Positions 47,601 through 57,539 of a stretch of DNA of 64,000 bases are shown piece by piece. The stretch is taken from contig NC_132878.1 in NCBI RefSeq assembly GCF_030463535.1, forward strand, positions 90,257,507-90,321,506, written 5' to 3'. This DNA is from Salminus brasiliensis (taxonomy: Eukaryota > Chordata > Actinopteri > Characiformes > Bryconidae). The notes below the pieces were generated by a model. That model searched no databases, had not been told where the DNA came from, and worked only from the letters and a program-made list of their open reading frames with translations. Position 1 is the first letter of the stretch; the number at the start of each line of letters is the position of its first letter. A program made the position numbers and the translations under genes.

Positions 47601-50600
47601 GAAAAAACCCACAAGACCTGCCTGATGTTTTGGAGATGTTCTGACCCCTTTGACTAGCCGTCAAAATCTGTGTCTCAAAGTGTCTCAGATCCTTATCCTT
47701 GTCCATTTCCCTCTTTTTAACACCTGTATCATCTTCAAAACAGTTCACCTGCTGCCTAATACACTCCACCCTTTGACAAATGAAAAATAATCCATGCTAT
47801 TTACTTCACCTGTCAGTGGTACTAATGCTATGGCTGATCGGTGTACATCATTTGGCAGAGACTCTTATCCAGAGTGCCTTACATTAGAATCATGTTCCAC
47901 AGGTTAAGAGTCTCGCCCAATGACTCTTATGGTTTAGGACTGTGTGCTTACCCAGCCAGGAAATTTTTACACATGACCTCGGATAAAGCCAGTCAAAAAA
48001 TCATATGCTACTGAGATAATGCATGTTAACCCATTAACACTCCAAGGCTTATTACACATTAAGGTGGATTACTTAGTAACTACAGGGACATCTGTACAAA
48101 CTGGGGGGCTATTCTGTGGGTAATAGAAGTTTGAAGTAACACTTTCGGCCTGGCGGGCCATAGGTGTTTCATGGGGTTGATGACTGAAGCTCAGTGCTAA
48201 AATGGATACATTACATCTAAAAAAAAAACTAAACTAAAATACCTTAGAATAAGCTATGGATGAGCTCCGGATGAGCTCCGGATTCCAAAAACAGATCTAG
48301 AAGCACTCTTTGTTAAAATACTGCAGATACAGCTTCGGAAACACACACTTCCCTGATTCTTTCTAAATTTGTCAGATTGAACTTTAGCCTTGTGGTACTA
48401 ACATAGAGATCTGTGCCAGTGTGACATGATGTTCTGCCAAAAATAACAATATTACACAAGAACCGATAAGCAGATGTAATGACAGACACCAACTCAGCAA
48501 GCTCAAACTAGCCAGATGAAAGAATATCGCTCATCTGGGTGTGAAGAGTTAAGATGTCTAGGTCATGTGAACCCAAAAATACCTTTGGAAAGACATTACT
48601 GAGCGTTCTGTCACCAGATTTACATTTACAGCAAATACTTCTCTAAAGACCACGAGCATGCCCAACATCAGCTGGCTGCTAAATTTCGTCATTAGCATCT
48701 GCATGATTTCTTTTATGTAATTCAGTAGAACCTCTGATACAGTGCTGTATGTACCTCAGTTAAATTGACATTTACTGTATAAGTCTGCAGCTGTAATAAG
48801 CTGTAATAAGTCATGTTAAAGAAATGCTTAGAAATTACAGAAAGTAAATTACAAGTAACGTTGACCAGAACTGGATGGGACCGGTCCGTGCCGAGGGAGT
48901 TGCGGGCCACGCAAAAGTACTCCCCATGGTCTCTGTAGTCCAGAGTCCAGAGCCTGAGCTCGGGTTTGAAGCTGTCCGGCACGCTGCCACTTTCACCCTC
49001 CTTAAACCAGGCAAAGCTCTCCACGGCTGGGGCTCCCTCACTGCTGCAGGTCAGGGTCACCGAGTCACCCTCTGACATGGCCCCTCTGGGACTGACTTGT
49101 ACTGTGGTGTGACGTGGAGCATCTGAAAGAGATCGGTTAGGCCGGATACTTATCAGACAGTACTGAATCTGAAGAGATTGTACTGCTCATATTAGTACAG
49201 GACGAACCAGTCAGCGTGATGCAGTTATGGTTATGGTATAAGTATGGCATAAGGCAGCATGGTGCCAACAGGCTTGTGTTTATCTGCTTCAGAGAGTGCC
49301 ATTTTATTGGCAGTACTAGACAAGCTGTGTGTATGTGTGCATTTACATTGTATTAGCGAACTTAAAGAAACTCAATGCATCAATTAAAAGGAGTGTCCAC
49401 AAACATTTGGACATATAGTGTATGCCACATGTAGTTCAAATATTATTATTATTATTATTATTGTTATTATTATTATTATGACATATATATTGTATATGTA
49501 AAATAATTTTGAATCTGTATATTGCCATACATCAGAATCTGTATGCGAAGTTATGAGGCATATGTAGCTAGCAAGTAATTGAAGCTGATGTACCAACAAT
49601 TAGTATCAACAGTACAGACAAACTTCAAGTTTGCTACCAGTGTTTTAGCTATTAGACATGCGTTTGTCCATTTTTAAAGATTACAGTGTGTCATACAGTG
49701 TCAGAAACCACAATAGCAAGTCTATTTCCATTCCTTGTTATGTAAATTAGCCTTGTAGCTCCAGTGTAAAGCTTTCCCCACACCACAATGTAGCTGATGG
49801 ACCACATCTGTGGTATGAGGAAAGTGTGACTAGTGTTGTCCTACTCACATCCCACAGTCAGGGTGATGCCTGGGGACTGGACATTCTGAGGGGGTATTGG
49901 CCTGCAATAGTAGGTACCAGCATGCTGGCTGTTGAAGTTGTAGATGGTCGACACCTTGTCTGCGTATCCTAAGTTGACCCCATTCCGATAGAGGGCAAAG
50001 TTCCTGCCAGCAGCTGCACAGCCTCGAGCTACACAGCTAAGAAACACGGTCTCTCCTGACGCAAACATGTTCCCAATTCGTGCTGGATGCACTTGTACCT
50101 GGAGTTCTGTAACCAATACAAGTCACACAAAGCACTACTCACAACTGGTACATAGGAGCTATCACATCTATAAGACCATAGCTCAGAAATCAGATGTGTA
50201 AGCCACTGTCAAAGTCATGGTTTTCCATCACTGTGATCATTAAAAAGATAAATGGTGTTTAATTAATTCAAGAATTTCTGGACATTAAGGTTTATCAGGG
50301 CAAAAGGTTCTAATGATTCGTGTAAAATGTACTGTACCCGTTACTGATAGAGAAATAGAGTCCGGTGAGGTCCACCTGCCCTGCTGATGGTCCGTCTCGA
50401 ACCTGAAATGGTACTGGCCATCATCGCTCAGCTTGACGTTGGTGATCTGCAGACTGCATCTCTTGTAGCCCCCCATGTACCTGATCCTGTCTCTGTAGGA
50501 TGGGCTCACCAGGTTAGTGTCTGTGTGGTAGGCTAGGTCCCGTCTGCCCTCTGCTGTGATGTGGAACCACATCACCTGCTTGGCAGTATAGGGCGACGGG

Positions 50601-51897
50601 TAGTCATAGCGGCAGGGCAGCGTTACTGTGGTCCCGGCCCAGACGCATATGTCTGTCCTGGAGAAACTTACCACCCACTTGCTGCTACATGACCCTGGAA
50701 AAAGAAACAGGAAAAACTAGCAGCTAGTGGTGAAGCTAATGTTGGTTTAGCGTCTTAGTAGGGGTGCACACTTATGTTAAATTCTGTTGCTAGATTTGCT
50801 TATTTTTTTTACTCCTGGAGAAGCTGATAACCCTCTTACGGCCAAATGGGCCTGAATTATATTAATGTGAATATGAATGAATCATATGAATCACAACAAT
50901 CTAGTGGCTAGTTAGTTTAGCCCCTCAGTATGGGCGTGCATCTCTTACCTCAAGTCCATTATAAATTAATTTTAGTGACATTATAACATCAATTACAATT
51001 ATCTTTTCATTATTTTTCATTTCTGCATAAACTTACCATGACCAAATTAGCCTGAATCACAAAAAAGCTATCGCCTCAGTAATGATGCATATATCAAACC
51101 TCAATTCAATGATATAATACTTTAGTAAAAGATTCAAAACTTTATGAAATCTCATATTTCACCACAATTTAATTTCATAAAATCACCACTCATTTCCCAT
51201 CACATCAGCCTGAATCACAAAGAAGATTTTGGCCAGCAGTGCAGCTAATAATAACTAGTGACTAGATAGGGGTGCATATTTCAAACCCCACAATGATTTA
51301 ATGACACAATCCGAAAAAGGAACTTTTACAACGCTTTGTGAAATCTCACATTTTACTACAATTTAATTCTTTTTCAGCATTGTTTAATTTCTGGAGAAAC
51401 CACGCACTTCTTAACTTTCCCATGAGCCTGAAAATGCTAAAACTAGCTACTACCATGAGCTATGTTGCCCCCTTAAATCACAATGATTTTATGTGTTGGT
51501 GCAAAAATAGTGTATTGTGGCCAGTGGAGGAATACAGACAATGAAAAAGAAGATTTTAGAGACATATACATTGAAAAACATGCCTTATTTCAAATAACAT
51601 TATAGTAATCCATTATAATAATCTGAAACTCAGTGCATTTAAATGGGTAATTGCCATTGTGAAGCCAAAGGACAAAGCAAAGAACAAAATAATCTGATCA
51701 ATGCTATATAAATAACATGCCTTACAATTGCAAGGGCAACCAGGTAACTGTACACTTAAGAGCAGCACAAGGTAACCGGCTCAGTGCACGCTACACTGAA
51801 ACCTGCATGATGCCCAGTGTTACACATAAACACAAAACAACGACCCACCTGGTAGAGCGATGTAGATTACAGTCAACACAGTTGCAGATGCCCACAT
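38540..51897 (-). CDS. CD22/Siglec-like inhibitory receptor (V + four C2 domains, two ITIMs), complete
   Basis: Ten exons sum to 1839 bp, a 612-residue type I membrane protein in one unbroken frame. Signal peptide: about 1-17. V domain: 18-135, with C44/C96, an extra C33, and R114 in YHFRFETD at the Siglec sialic-acid arginine position, plus W23 and W124 as aromatic partners. C2 domains: 136-221, 222-311, 312-401 and 402-491, each with a C...W...YxC pattern. The three last domains come from exons of exactly 270 bp. Membrane segment: about 494-518. The tail has Y570 in VKYVTV and Y605 in VVYTVL; both fit the ITIM consensus (S/I/V/L)xYxx(I/V/L) that recruits SHP-1/SHP-2. Y542 (DVYESV) is a weaker tyrosine site. 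Every Ig exon is phase 1 to 1, as in the Siglec family. The expected role is a sialic-acid-binding inhibitory receptor of B or myeloid cells. MAG also has five Ig domains and maps near HPN in human, but the ITIM tail favours CD22/CD33-type Siglecs. It is the convergent neighbour of the single-V receptor. Confidence 0.9.
38776..39192. mobile_element. palindromic MITE with a perfect 48-bp hairpin core, in the last CD22-like intron
   Basis: The ends are inverted repeats of about 22 bp: ggctaaaaaattcagctcaa at the left, and a right end whose complement reads gctgaaaaaaacagccaag. The core 38943-38990 is the exact complement of 38995-39042, with loop atgg. Flanks are rich in gctggtc/gaccagc motifs. 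Confidence 0.85.
39263..39396 (-). CDS. CD22-like exon 9: first ITIM
   Basis: 134 bp, acceptor tttgtgacag, donor gttaga. It encodes [17 protein letters not shown], a charged linker and [19 protein letters not shown] is an ITIM; YESV is a further tyrosine site. Confidence 0.92.
39598..40012 (+). mobile_element. Tc1-like transposon, internally deleted
   Basis: The terminal-repeat-like end gcaatcagccataacagcac is followed by tatattaggcagcaagtgaa. The far side keeps transposase-end DNA (gaggtctcatggagtccatg). It lies in the intron between CD22-like exons 8 and 9. Confidence 0.75.
40869..40917 (-). CDS. CD22-like exon 8: proximal cytoplasmic tail
   Basis: 49 bp, acceptor tcctgcag, donor gtcttt (non-ideal). 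It encodes [17 protein letters not shown]. Phases fit both neighbours. Confidence 0.75.
41004..41085 (-). CDS. CD22-like exon 7: membrane segment
   Basis: 82 bp, acceptor tgattggcag, donor gtgact, phase 1 to 2. It encodes [14 protein letters not shown] followed by [13 protein letters not shown]. Confidence 0.88.
41090..43320. other. CD22-like intron between membrane and domain-5 exons, first part: no exon seen
   Basis: A diverged direct repeat occurs (agctaaaatga...gatccgaaaaatgatgggaa at about 41318-41375 and again at 41660-41720). No Ig-type or other coding block was recognised. Confidence 0.5.
43320..44440. repeat. degenerate long-period repeat
   Basis: The blocks tgcattcaaccaaattctgc and gaaatttgagatttcatgat recur at about 43560-43600, 43725-43770 and 44115-44165. 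Related sequence is seen again near 45410-45470. The array is old and has no coding content. Confidence 0.65.
44480..44873 (+). mobile_element. L2-type LINE 3' end with ORF2 C-terminus
   Basis: An open stretch encodes a C-terminal block, [19 protein letters not shown] and [16 protein letters not shown], then a stop. This is typical of L2/CR1-clade ORF2 ends. The 3' UTR ends ctaaatgccg(taaatg)n. It is the best preserved copy of the tail also used by the S3 SINEs in this window. Confidence 0.88.
44880..45410. mobile_element. mixed MITE copies (families F2 and F1)
   Basis: 44880-45000 and 45330-45410 match F2 (gagaggttttgtgcagctcc, tctgctattttaagat). They flank an antisense F1 fragment at 45000-45320 (ccccagcattgagctgtgga). 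Confidence 0.6.
45650..45919 (-). CDS. CD22-like exon 6: C2 domain 5
   Basis: 270 bp, acceptor gcctttcag, donor gtcggt (weak). It encodes [34 protein letters not shown] and [13 protein letters not shown]. It is more GC-rich than its surroundings. Confidence 0.93.
45975..45989 (+). repeat. poly(G) tract
   Basis: An uninterrupted G run of about 15 lies just upstream (intron side) of the exon 6 acceptor of the CD22-like gene. Confidence 0.9.
46317..46786 (+). mobile_element. non-autonomous DNA transposon, near-complete reference copy (F1)
   Basis: The ends form imperfect inverted repeats: cacattatatagacaaaag at the left, and acaaatatttggacatgtag at the right before tgtg. The middle holds the shared blocks ggtcaggatggtggatgatc, ctcaatgctggggggcttta and ctctagcccacgcctggcat. 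There is no coding capacity. Partial copies elsewhere in the window come from the same family. Confidence 0.85.
47006..47275 (-). CDS. CD22-like exon 5: C2 domain 4
   Basis: 270 bp, acceptor ctccacttag, donor gtaagt. It encodes [34 protein letters not shown] and [13 protein letters not shown]. Confidence 0.94.
47440..47970 (-). mobile_element. Tc1-like remnant followed by an S3 SINE fragment, antisense
   Basis: 47500-47835 is an antisense Tc1-like copy (ccaaaagtggtccaat complement, ending ggctgatcggtgta). 47845-47970 carries the L2-type tail (cttatccagagtgccttac) of family S3. Confidence 0.65.
48853..49122 (-). CDS. CD22-like exon 4: C2 domain 3
   Basis: 270 bp, acceptor ctctttcag, donor gtaatt. 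It encodes [34 protein letters not shown] and [13 protein letters not shown], a typical Siglec C2 domain. Confidence 0.93.
49250..49425 (+). mobile_element. F1 element, 3' fragment
   Basis: It shares gcagcatggtgccaacagg and ends gtccacaaacatttggacat atagtgta. Confidence 0.7.
49437..49480 (+). repeat. (TTA)n microsatellite
   Basis: An att trinucleotide run with one ttg interruption. Confidence 0.95.
49849..50106 (-). CDS. CD22-like exon 3: Ig domain 2
   Basis: 258 bp, acceptor ggttacag, donor gtgagt. It encodes [25 protein letters not shown] and [11 protein letters not shown]. The second cysteine in ARGC is placed like the Siglec domain 1-2 bridging cysteine, a plausible partner of C33. This domain lacks the usual core tryptophan (ALYRNG). 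Confidence 0.9.
50338..50694 (-). CDS. CD22-like exon 2: V-set domain
   Basis: 357 bp, acceptor tttttccag, donor gtacag. It encodes [32 protein letters not shown] and [14 protein letters not shown]. The FRFETD arginine is the Siglec sialic-acid contact position (family knowledge). Confidence 0.95.
50740..51540. repeat. diverged tandem/dispersed repeat, units of about 200 bp
   Basis: The set cctcagtaggggtgca, a caatgatt...acacaatac block, a tttctggagaaa block and agcctgaatcac recurs at about 50755, 50925, 51075 and 51270. It appears again at 53430-53580 and 53825-53945. It lies in intron 1 of the CD22-like gene and upstream of it. Confidence 0.65.
51849..51897 (-). CDS. CD22-like exon 1: signal peptide
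   Basis: The ATG at 51897 starts [16 protein letters not shown]. The donor gtgggt follows in phase 1. The short hydrophobic core fits a signal peptide. Confidence 0.8.
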
Positions 51898-52175
51898 CTT
51901 CGGGCTTCACCCCTATGTCATGTACAAGGTAAAGGAGAAGAAATGACCACACAGTCCTGAAAGGTCAGAACTTTTGACCGTTGCAGGTAAATCCATCCAT
52001 TAAGACTGTATGTTCCATGAACAGTACCAGGATTTGTCCTCAGTCTGTCCAGAATGCATGCAGATCCATCTACAGTGACACACAGCAGACCAGGCTCCTT
52101 TGGTAGATGGTGCTATGACTATTAGACAATGATGACTAGATGTGCTGGATGTTGGAGACCCAGGAGGATAGAAGG

Positions 52176-52187
52176 AAAGGGGAAGTG
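52176..52187 (+). promoter_or_regulatory. PU.1/ETS-like site upstream of the CD22-like gene
   Basis: aaaggggaagtg fits the PU.1-type purine-rich core and lies about 280 bp upstream of the CD22-like ATG. Myeloid and B-cell genes commonly use such sites (family knowledge). The motif is short, so this is weak evidence alone. Confidence 0.3.
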
Positions 52188-52959
52188 CGAATTAGGGAAA
52201 GGCGAAAGGCTGGCCATCCCTCCGTCTCTCTTGCGCTGTTCCTTCACATTGTGAAGTCGCTCCAGACCTTGCTTTGCCTTCAGTGAAACCCTATCTTACC
52301 TCTCTAAGGTGCATAGAGCAGCAGTGCCAAGCCGCTGACACCTACAGCCACTGTGTTTTACAACCGCCGAGTGACTACAACTGACCCAGCACAATCAGGT
52401 TAATGTAAATGTCCCAGTAGATGCTTCAAACACTGCTTTATCATTCAGGATATTCAGATATTTATTATATATACATTACCTGTGAAGCATTAAAATGACC
52501 TTTCCTGGACACAAGACCCCCCTAGTTTATATTCCAGTGGTCAAAATGTTAATCTAAAGAAAAGCTGTAAAAGTGAAGACCATAGAGCATTTCCAGATTA
52601 CAACCTATAGACATGTACAATATATTAAAAGACTGCCGAATAGCATCCAAGTGTTTGGATATTCCTGTGAGCACTGTTAGATTGTGAAGAAATGGAAGCT
52701 GCACCAGACCACCCAGGCTCTGTCTGAACAAGGCCGTCCCTCAAAGACGTAGGACTTTTGAGACAGACCACAAACAATAGGCCAACTAGGAGTGCAAAAT
52801 TCCATGTTTGGGAAATTTACCATGGGAATTTACAGGAACTGAATGGTAATTATGGGAATTAACACTAATTAATAGTAATAAAATGGGAATATTCAAAGCT
52901 AAAGGTGAGAAACTTACATAGAGTTGCTAAAAAATATACTGAAGCATAATGTTGGCTAA

Positions 52960-53370
52960 AATAATTAGATATGATACCGAAACAGTTGAATAGCAAAGCT
53001 GCTCCTCAATCCCAGGCACATTACACACTGAAGAGCTATTGAGACCACACCCCTGCATTCACTGTTCATGCCTCCATTACACATACAGCATATGATAGGA
53101 GGATGACTAGAAAGAAGACATCCAGGTAACATGTTGGACAAGGTTCTGTGGGCAGATGTGACAAAATGAAGCAAAATTCAAAAAGCCATGGGTAGCAAAA
53201 TAATAATAATAATAATAATAATAATAACTTCCAATTCACTTCCAATTCTTCAACAAACACCATGCCAACAGTGAAGTGTGGTGGTGGCAGCATCAAGGGG
53301 AGACTTCTTGTTAACATTAAAGAATGGATGTTGAAAAATACAAGAAGATACTGCAGGTGTAACCAAGTTG
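52960..53370 (+). mobile_element. Tc1/mariner remnant
   Basis: Decayed transposase DNA (gtgaagtgtggtggtggcag, catgccaacagtgaag) is interrupted by an (ATA)n tract at about 53197-53227. Confidence 0.65.
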
Positions 53371-53584
53371 ATCTTATATAGTTAATGAAACGCACCACCT
53401 ACTTACTACTTAATTGGAAAGAAATTTACTGACCAGTGGTGAAGTTAGTGTAGCGCCTCAGTAGGGGTGCAAATTTCATACCTCACAAAGATTCAGTGAC
53501 ACAGTACTCTAGAAAAAGACTTTTCACCACTACTTCATTTATATTTTTAATTCTTGGAGAAAATCACCACTCATTTGTTACCAT

Positions 53585-53830
53585 AAGATAAGATAAGATA
53601 AGATAAGATAAGATAAGATAAGATAATCCTTTATTAGTCCCACAGTAGGGAAATTTTCAGTGTCACAGCAGAAAGGGATAGCAAGACACTCAGTTACAAA
53701 AATGTAGATAAATAATACACTATATACACAATATAAATAAGAATTTTAATAAAAAGCAATAACAATATTATTTACAGATTATTGCAAATGACTCTTAATT
53801 GCACATGGGGGGGGGGGGTATTGCACATAT
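53585..53830 (-). mobile_element. LINE-type 3' end, antisense, with (AAGAT)n tail
   Basis: Pentamers aagat (53585-53630) lead into aatcctttattagtcccaca and gtagggaaattttcagtgt. The element ends near a poly(G) run at 53808-53818. It is inserted within the repeat set described at 50740-51540. Confidence 0.7.
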
Positions 53831-54171
53831 CAGCCTGAATCACAAAAAAGACTCACATTTTATCATCACATTAACAGAGTCTTGATCATTTTTATTTCTG
53901 GAGAAATCCAGCACTCTTTTACTCTAGCCTGAAAAAGTTTGAATGAAATATTAATGAAATATTAAATTAAATATTGAGTGTTACCAAAATTATTTATTAT
54001 TGTAACAATTGTCAATACAGTCTGTAAATGTTTTTTTTTTGTATTTTATAAACTTTTATAAAGTTTAAAATGTATATTTTTATGGGACTTAAGGACTTTA
54101 TGGGACTTTCACTTTTATTGCTTTTATAAATGTAATCATGGTCATTATAATATATATCGTTGCTGTCCAAT

Positions 54172-54370
54172 GAAAAACATGTATCTTCATTTTTTGTTTT
54201 CTTCAATGTTTGAACCCTGTAGCTGCTCTAAACACTATGTCACTAGTTCTGGATGAATAAACAGATAGAAATGCTCCAAATTACTTGGAATAAACTCCTA
54301 TTCTACATTAACTTCCATTCAAAGTTAAGAGCATTTTTGCCTTCTCCATTTTGGAGATATATGTTTTTCA
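54172..54370. mobile_element. MITE (family M2), second copy
   Basis: The ends are gaaaaacatgtatcttc and tttggagatatatgtttttc, inverted with respect to each other. The interior (gttaagagcatttttgcctt) is the complement of part of 8938-9133. Confidence 0.7.
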
Positions 54371-54399
54371 TTAGACAGAATTATTACAAGAATTTACAA

Positions 54400-56400
54400 A
54401 AAACTCTTTCATGTCAAAGTGAAAACAGACAGCTACAAAGTGATGTCAGAATGATTGCATTAAGATTCAACCCCTTTAAAGTGACTGAGCTAATTCAACA
54501 GAGGTCCAGGGATCCCTGAGTGCAGTGAATGTGTCTCAACTGATTGTAGTATAAAGGGACCTTGCTGGAAGCTTTAGTCACTGGTTAATCAGTATTTCTG
54601 AATACACATTACACCATAAAGACAAAAGGACATTCAACACAACACAAAAGTACGGGTCAGATGATGGATATCCAGATCACTAAACATCCTCTGGAGTTCA
54701 GTTAAAGCTAGCATTAGAAAATAAAGGAATATGGCATGTGTGAAAATCAGACTAGAGCAGGCCTTCCTCACAAACTGGAGGGGGTGAATATTTATGCAAT
54801 CAATTGTTTTACATTATATATATTTCTTTAATTCACTTTACTTTTGTTTTCACTTTGGCATATTTTTGTAAATTCTTGTATAAAAAAGCCAAATGATATT
54901 GACTTCTGAACATATTGACTTCTGAACATATATTTTTTCCCTCGTTCCACTTATTGCAACATCCCCCTTTTTCTTTCATGAAATGTTGAATATGTGTGTT
55001 TTACACACTAGTAAAACCCATACAGTCGAACTCAGCAGTACAGCAAATGATAACTTGCTCTTACAGCCTTTAACACTGAGGCCAGGCAGTCAACCTTTAT
55101 TTAGCATATAACTCAATACCCAAGAGAAGGTAGCCTAGGGGGAATGACTACATAGTTTGGTAGGAGGGGGTTGCAACTCAGAGGTTGCATTGCACACTAT
55201 CCATTTGCCAAAAAATAAAATAAAATAAACCGCAAAGATAAATTTGATGAATTAATGTGGAATAACAAAAATTACTTAATGCTTAAATATTTTTTTCTAT
55301 ATTGTAGAAAACAACTACTATTTTGACCTTATTACATTTACATTTACATTTAAGGCATTTAGCAGACTCTCTTATCCAGAGCGACTTACAAAGTGCTTTG
55401 CTATTTACCCAAGAAAAACCTCAGCTAGTTAGAATAGACCAATAATTCAAAGATACCTCTAAGTTTAGACACTACTAAACACAATACAATAAGGCGACCA
55501 TAGTACTCTATTCGCCCAATTACATGATACTAAGTAATCAAAATCTTCATTTTAAGATCACATAAGTGCATTTTGACAAACTGCTGCCAGACATTTATTA
55601 GTTTGAATGGGATTTGTCTGTAACACTTTTACAGCCTTGCAACAGTCAGCTAAACACCAGCAAAGCACCTTAAGAGATTCAAACTAGGGAACCTCCAAAT
55701 GTCCCTCAAGGATCTTATACTTTTAACAGTGCAAGCTCAAACTCTACCATCTGCAGAGATCTACTCTTTGTGTTCACCTCACTCAGTGACCGGGAGACTC
55801 TTCTAATGATGCTACTAGACCAGATGTCGATACCAAAATATGAGCACACAACATGTCCACGCCTGGTGTGGCCATTTTCACCTGCTGTGTGAGGTGACAG
55901 GTGGTCAAAACCAGAGCACTGTTTTTACTTCCTTTTTTTGCACCTGTTCACACCACGTATTTATGGCAGTATACAGAAAGAGCTGTGTGCAATCTGTCTT
56001 TGCTTTGTGAGCAGCTGCTGTAGCCATGGAACGAGAGAATGAGGGAGCTGAATTAACTTTTACGTTCTAATGCTGATAATGTTGTTTGTGTGCACTTATT
56101 TCAGAAGTATTTAATTTCATATTTAATTGAATCATGGTTATTAAAGATCTTCAAGTTGCATTAAAATGTTAAAGAGGGTACTGGTCTATAGTCCTTTTAA
56201 ATCTAGTATAAATCTACTATATATTGTAAATAAATATGTAAATTGTTGACCTGAAAGATACACTGCCCCCTGCTTCTCATTGAGAGAAAACACACAGCTA
56301 GTTCAGAGACCTTCCATGGCTGAAACATTACACTGGTATTTGAAGTTTAAATGAACTCGGTTCTGATCATACATCAAAGGCTATGTTAGTGTGTTAAGCT
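54400..56400. other. no gene seen; one L2 tail fragment
   Basis: 55328-55530 holds a reversed L2-type LINE 3' UTR (tttaaggcatttagcagact, ccagagcgacttac). The rest is AT-rich and without recognised coding blocks. Confidence 0.5.
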
Positions 56401-57500
56401 GGTAACTATTATTATTCTAAAACACTAATTCAATATTTTAGAAGATTTTTTTAGATACTATGTAATTCTTTTGAGATAGTAATTCATTATTTTGAGATAC
56501 TGTCTCATTATTATGAGATAGCAAATCGTTATTTTGAGATAATGTATCATTATTCTGAAACACTAATTCAATATTTTAGATGTCATTGTTTTGAGATACT
56601 GTCTCATTATTTTAAAACACTATTTAAATGTTTTGAGAAGATAAGTCATTATTTTGAGATACTATACCATTTTTATGAGATAGTAAATCATTATTTTGAG
56701 ATAATGTCTCATTATTCTGAAACACTAATTCAATATTTTATAAGTCATTATTTTGAGATAATAATTCATTATTTTGAGATAATAATTCATTATTTTGAGA
56801 TACCGTCTCATTATTTTAAAACACTATTTCAATGTTTTGAGAAGATAAGTCATTATTTTGAGATACTATACCATTCTTATGAGATAGTAAATCATTATTC
56901 TGAGATACTGTCTCATTATTTGAGTACTGTCTTATTATTTTGAAAAATTAAGTGGTAAGATTGTAAATTATTGTCCCATTATTTGAGAAAGTCATTATTT
57001 TAAAACACCAATTCATTGTTTTTAGAAAGTCATTGTTTTAAGATGCTTTCTTGATGATCCTAGACAATTTTCCATTAAAAAACAAACAAACTAAATAATA
57101 ATTTTCCTGTTATCATGGATGAGATACTTACACTTTTTTATTTTACGTACGTATTTTGAGATTTTGTATCATTACTTTGAGATGCTTTATTGTTATTATG
57201 ATATTTCACAACAGTATGAGAAGATAAGTCATTATTTTGAGATGGTATGTCGTTATTTTGAGCTAGTAAATCAAATTCGAGATGTTGTATCATTATTTTA
57301 GAAAGTCATTATTTTGAGATACTCTTTTGATATTGAAAATAATTCTAAATAAGATGTTTTATTTTCATTTTGAGTTTTTTCACAGTATTTCGAGAAGCTC
57401 TCTCAGTAGTTTGAGATGCTTTCTTTTTATTTTGAAGACATTGTTTTATTATTTTCAGAAACTTTATCTTAGTTTGAAATAACACCTCATACTAATGAGA
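56401..57500 (+). repeat. degenerate satellite with about 18-20-bp unit (tcattattttgagatact-like)
   Basis: Several dozen imperfect units of cattattttgagata separated by short variable links. The array gives long artificial frames translating as repeats of HYFEI (for example 56542-56943). Confidence 0.9.
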
Positions 57501-57539
57501 TAATAAATCATGTATAATATAAACATATATATTATTTAT

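Noticed and set aside
56542-56943. 133-codon frame rich in HYFEI repeats
   Set aside because: It is a translation of the tcattattttgagata satellite; period and composition follow the DNA repeat, not protein constraint.
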